Below are positions 6,472 through 7,606 of a DNA stretch of 7,606 nucleotides, one piece after another. Within the stretch, counting starts at the first letter, position 1, and the number at the start of each line of letters is the position of its first letter. The notes below the pieces were generated by a model. The model saw only the letters and a program-made list of their open reading frames with translations. It did no database searches and was not told where the DNA came from. Source of the stretch: Actinomycetota bacterium (GTDB taxonomy: Bacteria; Actinomycetota; Humimicrobiia; Humimicrobiales; Humimicrobiaceae); NCBI GenBank assembly GCA_016927635.1, contig JAFGMJ010000001.1, forward strand, positions 1 to 7,606, in the 5' to 3' direction. The position numbers were made by a program, and so were the translations under genes.

Positions 6472-7606
6472 AATAAACGATATAACCATACGTGATATTT
6501 TCCAGAATATAGACGCTACTTTTATAAACGGCAAATTGCTTGGCCGCATAATCGACCATATAAGCAAGGTCAAATTTGAAAGTGTCGAAATATTCGGCGG
6601 TTCAGCTTTTGAGAAAATGCTGGAAAACAGGTTTTTTGCAAACCCTTTTGAAATAGTCGATAGAATAAAAAGCAGCAGCCCACAGCTTTTGCTTGTAGCG
6701 CTGATAGGTGCCAGGAACCTGGTGGGTATGGAAGTATATCCCAAGACAGTCATAAAAAAATTCATCAAACAGTCCATTAAATCAGGCTTTGACAGATTCA
6801 AAGTTTATGATGCTCTTAATGATATTGAAAATCTAAGGCTTATAATCTCTGAAATAAAAGAAAGCGGAAGCGTCTGCCAGGGAACCATAATATATGATGA
6901 CATGCAAAATAATGATTATTATATTAAAACTTCTGAGAAGCTGATAAATTATGGTTGTGAAAGCATATGTATAAAAGACGTTGAGTCAACACTTCTGCCC
7001 CACAGATCCCAGGAGCTTTTTAAAGGTCTTACCACAGCTTTAAATTCAAGATTTTATTTAAGCGCATATAATCTGAGGGGGCTGCAGGTAGCCAATTATT
7101 ATAATGCCTGCATAAATGGCTGCTCAGGCGTTGATATGAGTCTTATACCCTCTTCATATAATGATTTAAGCCCTGCGATTTTTCCATTTATTTTAAGTTT
7201 TAAAGACACCGAAAACATAGTGGAGGCTGATTATCTCAAAGTGCTGGAGCTGTTTGAATGGTTCAAACAGAACATATACCCCATGATAAAAAAGGAAATG
7301 CTTCTTGCAGGATTTATTTTCAGCAATAAGAACCGCAACCTTCTTCCCAAATGGCTTTTGACAAGTATAAATAATCAATTAAATGAGATTGGGGAAAGCA
7401 GCAAAATCGACCTTGTGCTTGATGAAGTCTTCAGGATAAAAAATGAAATCGGCAATCCCTCTCTTTCAACTCCTGTAGGGCAGATAATAGGAAGCCAGGC
7501 AATATTAAATTCAATTATTTCAGATTACAGATGGGAAATCACAAATGATGAAATAAAAAAACTTATTAGCGGACACTATGGCAGGCTTCCAAGAAAGATA
7601 GATGAA
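6458..7606 (+). CDS. Divergent PYC subunit B / oxaloacetate decarboxylase alpha-type carboxyltransferase, metal-site histidines lost; 3' end outside window
   Basis: From ATG 6458 the frame is open for 383 codons to the edge. Family members move a carboxyl group between carboxybiotin and pyruvate/oxaloacetate or related acids. The fold is clear: HMGL-like TIM barrel (about 1-270) opening with DITIRDIFQ (8-16), then EIFGGSAFE (44-52), RNLVG (86-90), VYDALNDIENL (116-126), VCQGTIIY (139-146) and SICIKD (169-174). It runs into the PYC/OADA domain (about 290-383) with VLDEVFRIKNEIGNPSLSTP, QIIGSQAILN and SGHYGRLPRK. Conserved Arg12, Asp13, Gln16, Lys173 and Thr338 are present. However, the metal-binding HLHTHD motif reads YLSAYN (200-205), so both metal histidines are Ser202 and Tyr204. 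The active-site Arg of LLRGQN and the GGTSQP motif are also gone. A C-terminal biotinyl domain may follow outside the window. It overlaps bioY by 14 nt, with a weak AAAGG site. Fold call confident; activity doubtful. Confidence 0.88.
   Translation, partial: MKKIKINDITIRDIFQNIDATFINGKLLGRIIDHISKVKFESVEIFGGSAFEKMLENRFFANPFEIVDRIKSSSPQLLLVALIGARNLVGMEVYPKTVIKKFIKQSIKSGFDRFKVYDALNDIENLRLIISEIKESGSVCQGTIIYDDMQNNDYYIKTSEKLINYGCESICIKDVESTLLPHRSQELFKGLTTALNSRFYLSAYNLRGLQVANYYNACINGCSGVDMSLIPSSYNDLSPAIFPFILSFKDTENIVEADYLKVLELFEWFKQNIYPMIKKEMLLAGFIFSNKNRNLLPKWLLTSINNQLNEIGESSKIDLVLDEVFRIKNEIGNPSLSTPVGQIIGSQAILNSIISDYRWEITNDEIKKLISGHYGRLPRKIDE

Noticed and set aside
6430..6801. 123-codon open frame on the - strand
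   Set aside because: Antisense to the bioY 3' end and the carboxyltransferase-like gene, which is clearly coding on the + strand.
6458..7606. Carboxyltransferase-like gene as a degraded pseudogene
   Set aside because: All 383 visible codons are open and conserved motifs persist to the edge, so selection appears to maintain the protein despite the lost metal ligands.

Overview
This 7.6 kb window is AT-rich, gene-dense bacterial DNA. The genes suggest an anaerobe with flavin-based energy metabolism: a [4Fe-4S]-bearing electron transfer flavoprotein (ETF) of the bifurcating type is encoded with its acyl-CoA dehydrogenase. I see no marker gene that fixes the phylum, and I do not assign one. There are no rRNA or tRNA genes, CRISPR arrays, insertion sequences or other mobile-element signs.

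Layout. (1) Left edge, + strand: the 3' part of a biotin--protein ligase gene whose product ends where the C-terminal SH3-like domain would normally begin. It is followed after 26 nt by a long-form NfeD membrane serine protease. A perfect 21-bp palindrome fills most of the gap and touches the nfeD start codon. (2) Middle, - strand, converging on nfeD: an acyl-CoA dehydrogenase / etfB / etfA operon read from right to left. The dehydrogenase and etfB are coupled by a TAATG overlap. etfA follows after a 106-nt gap, starts with TTG and carries an N-terminal two-cluster ferredoxin domain. (3) Positions 5487-5772: a 286-bp divergent intergenic region with a good + strand promoter and a series of nested, partly mutually exclusive inverted repeats. 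This arrangement looks like a structured 5' leader of the next gene. (4) Right, + strand: a BioY biotin transporter. Overlapping it by 14 nt is the start of a pyruvate carboxylase subunit B / oxaloacetate decarboxylase alpha-type carboxyltransferase, which runs off the right edge.

How the genes fit together. Biotin is the theme at both ends: a ligase that attaches it, a transporter that imports it, and a homologue of a biotin-dependent enzyme. The central operon is a separate module that should pass electrons between an acyl-CoA/enoyl-CoA couple, NADH and ferredoxin.

The most unusual items are the carboxyltransferase homologue and the bioY leader. The carboxyltransferase homologue keeps the family fold and the carbamylated-lysine motif, but both metal-binding histidines are replaced (Ser202 and Tyr204 here). 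It may therefore be a pseudoenzyme or a repurposed enzyme translated together with BioY. The leader has riboswitch-like competing stems. Neither can be proved from this sequence alone.
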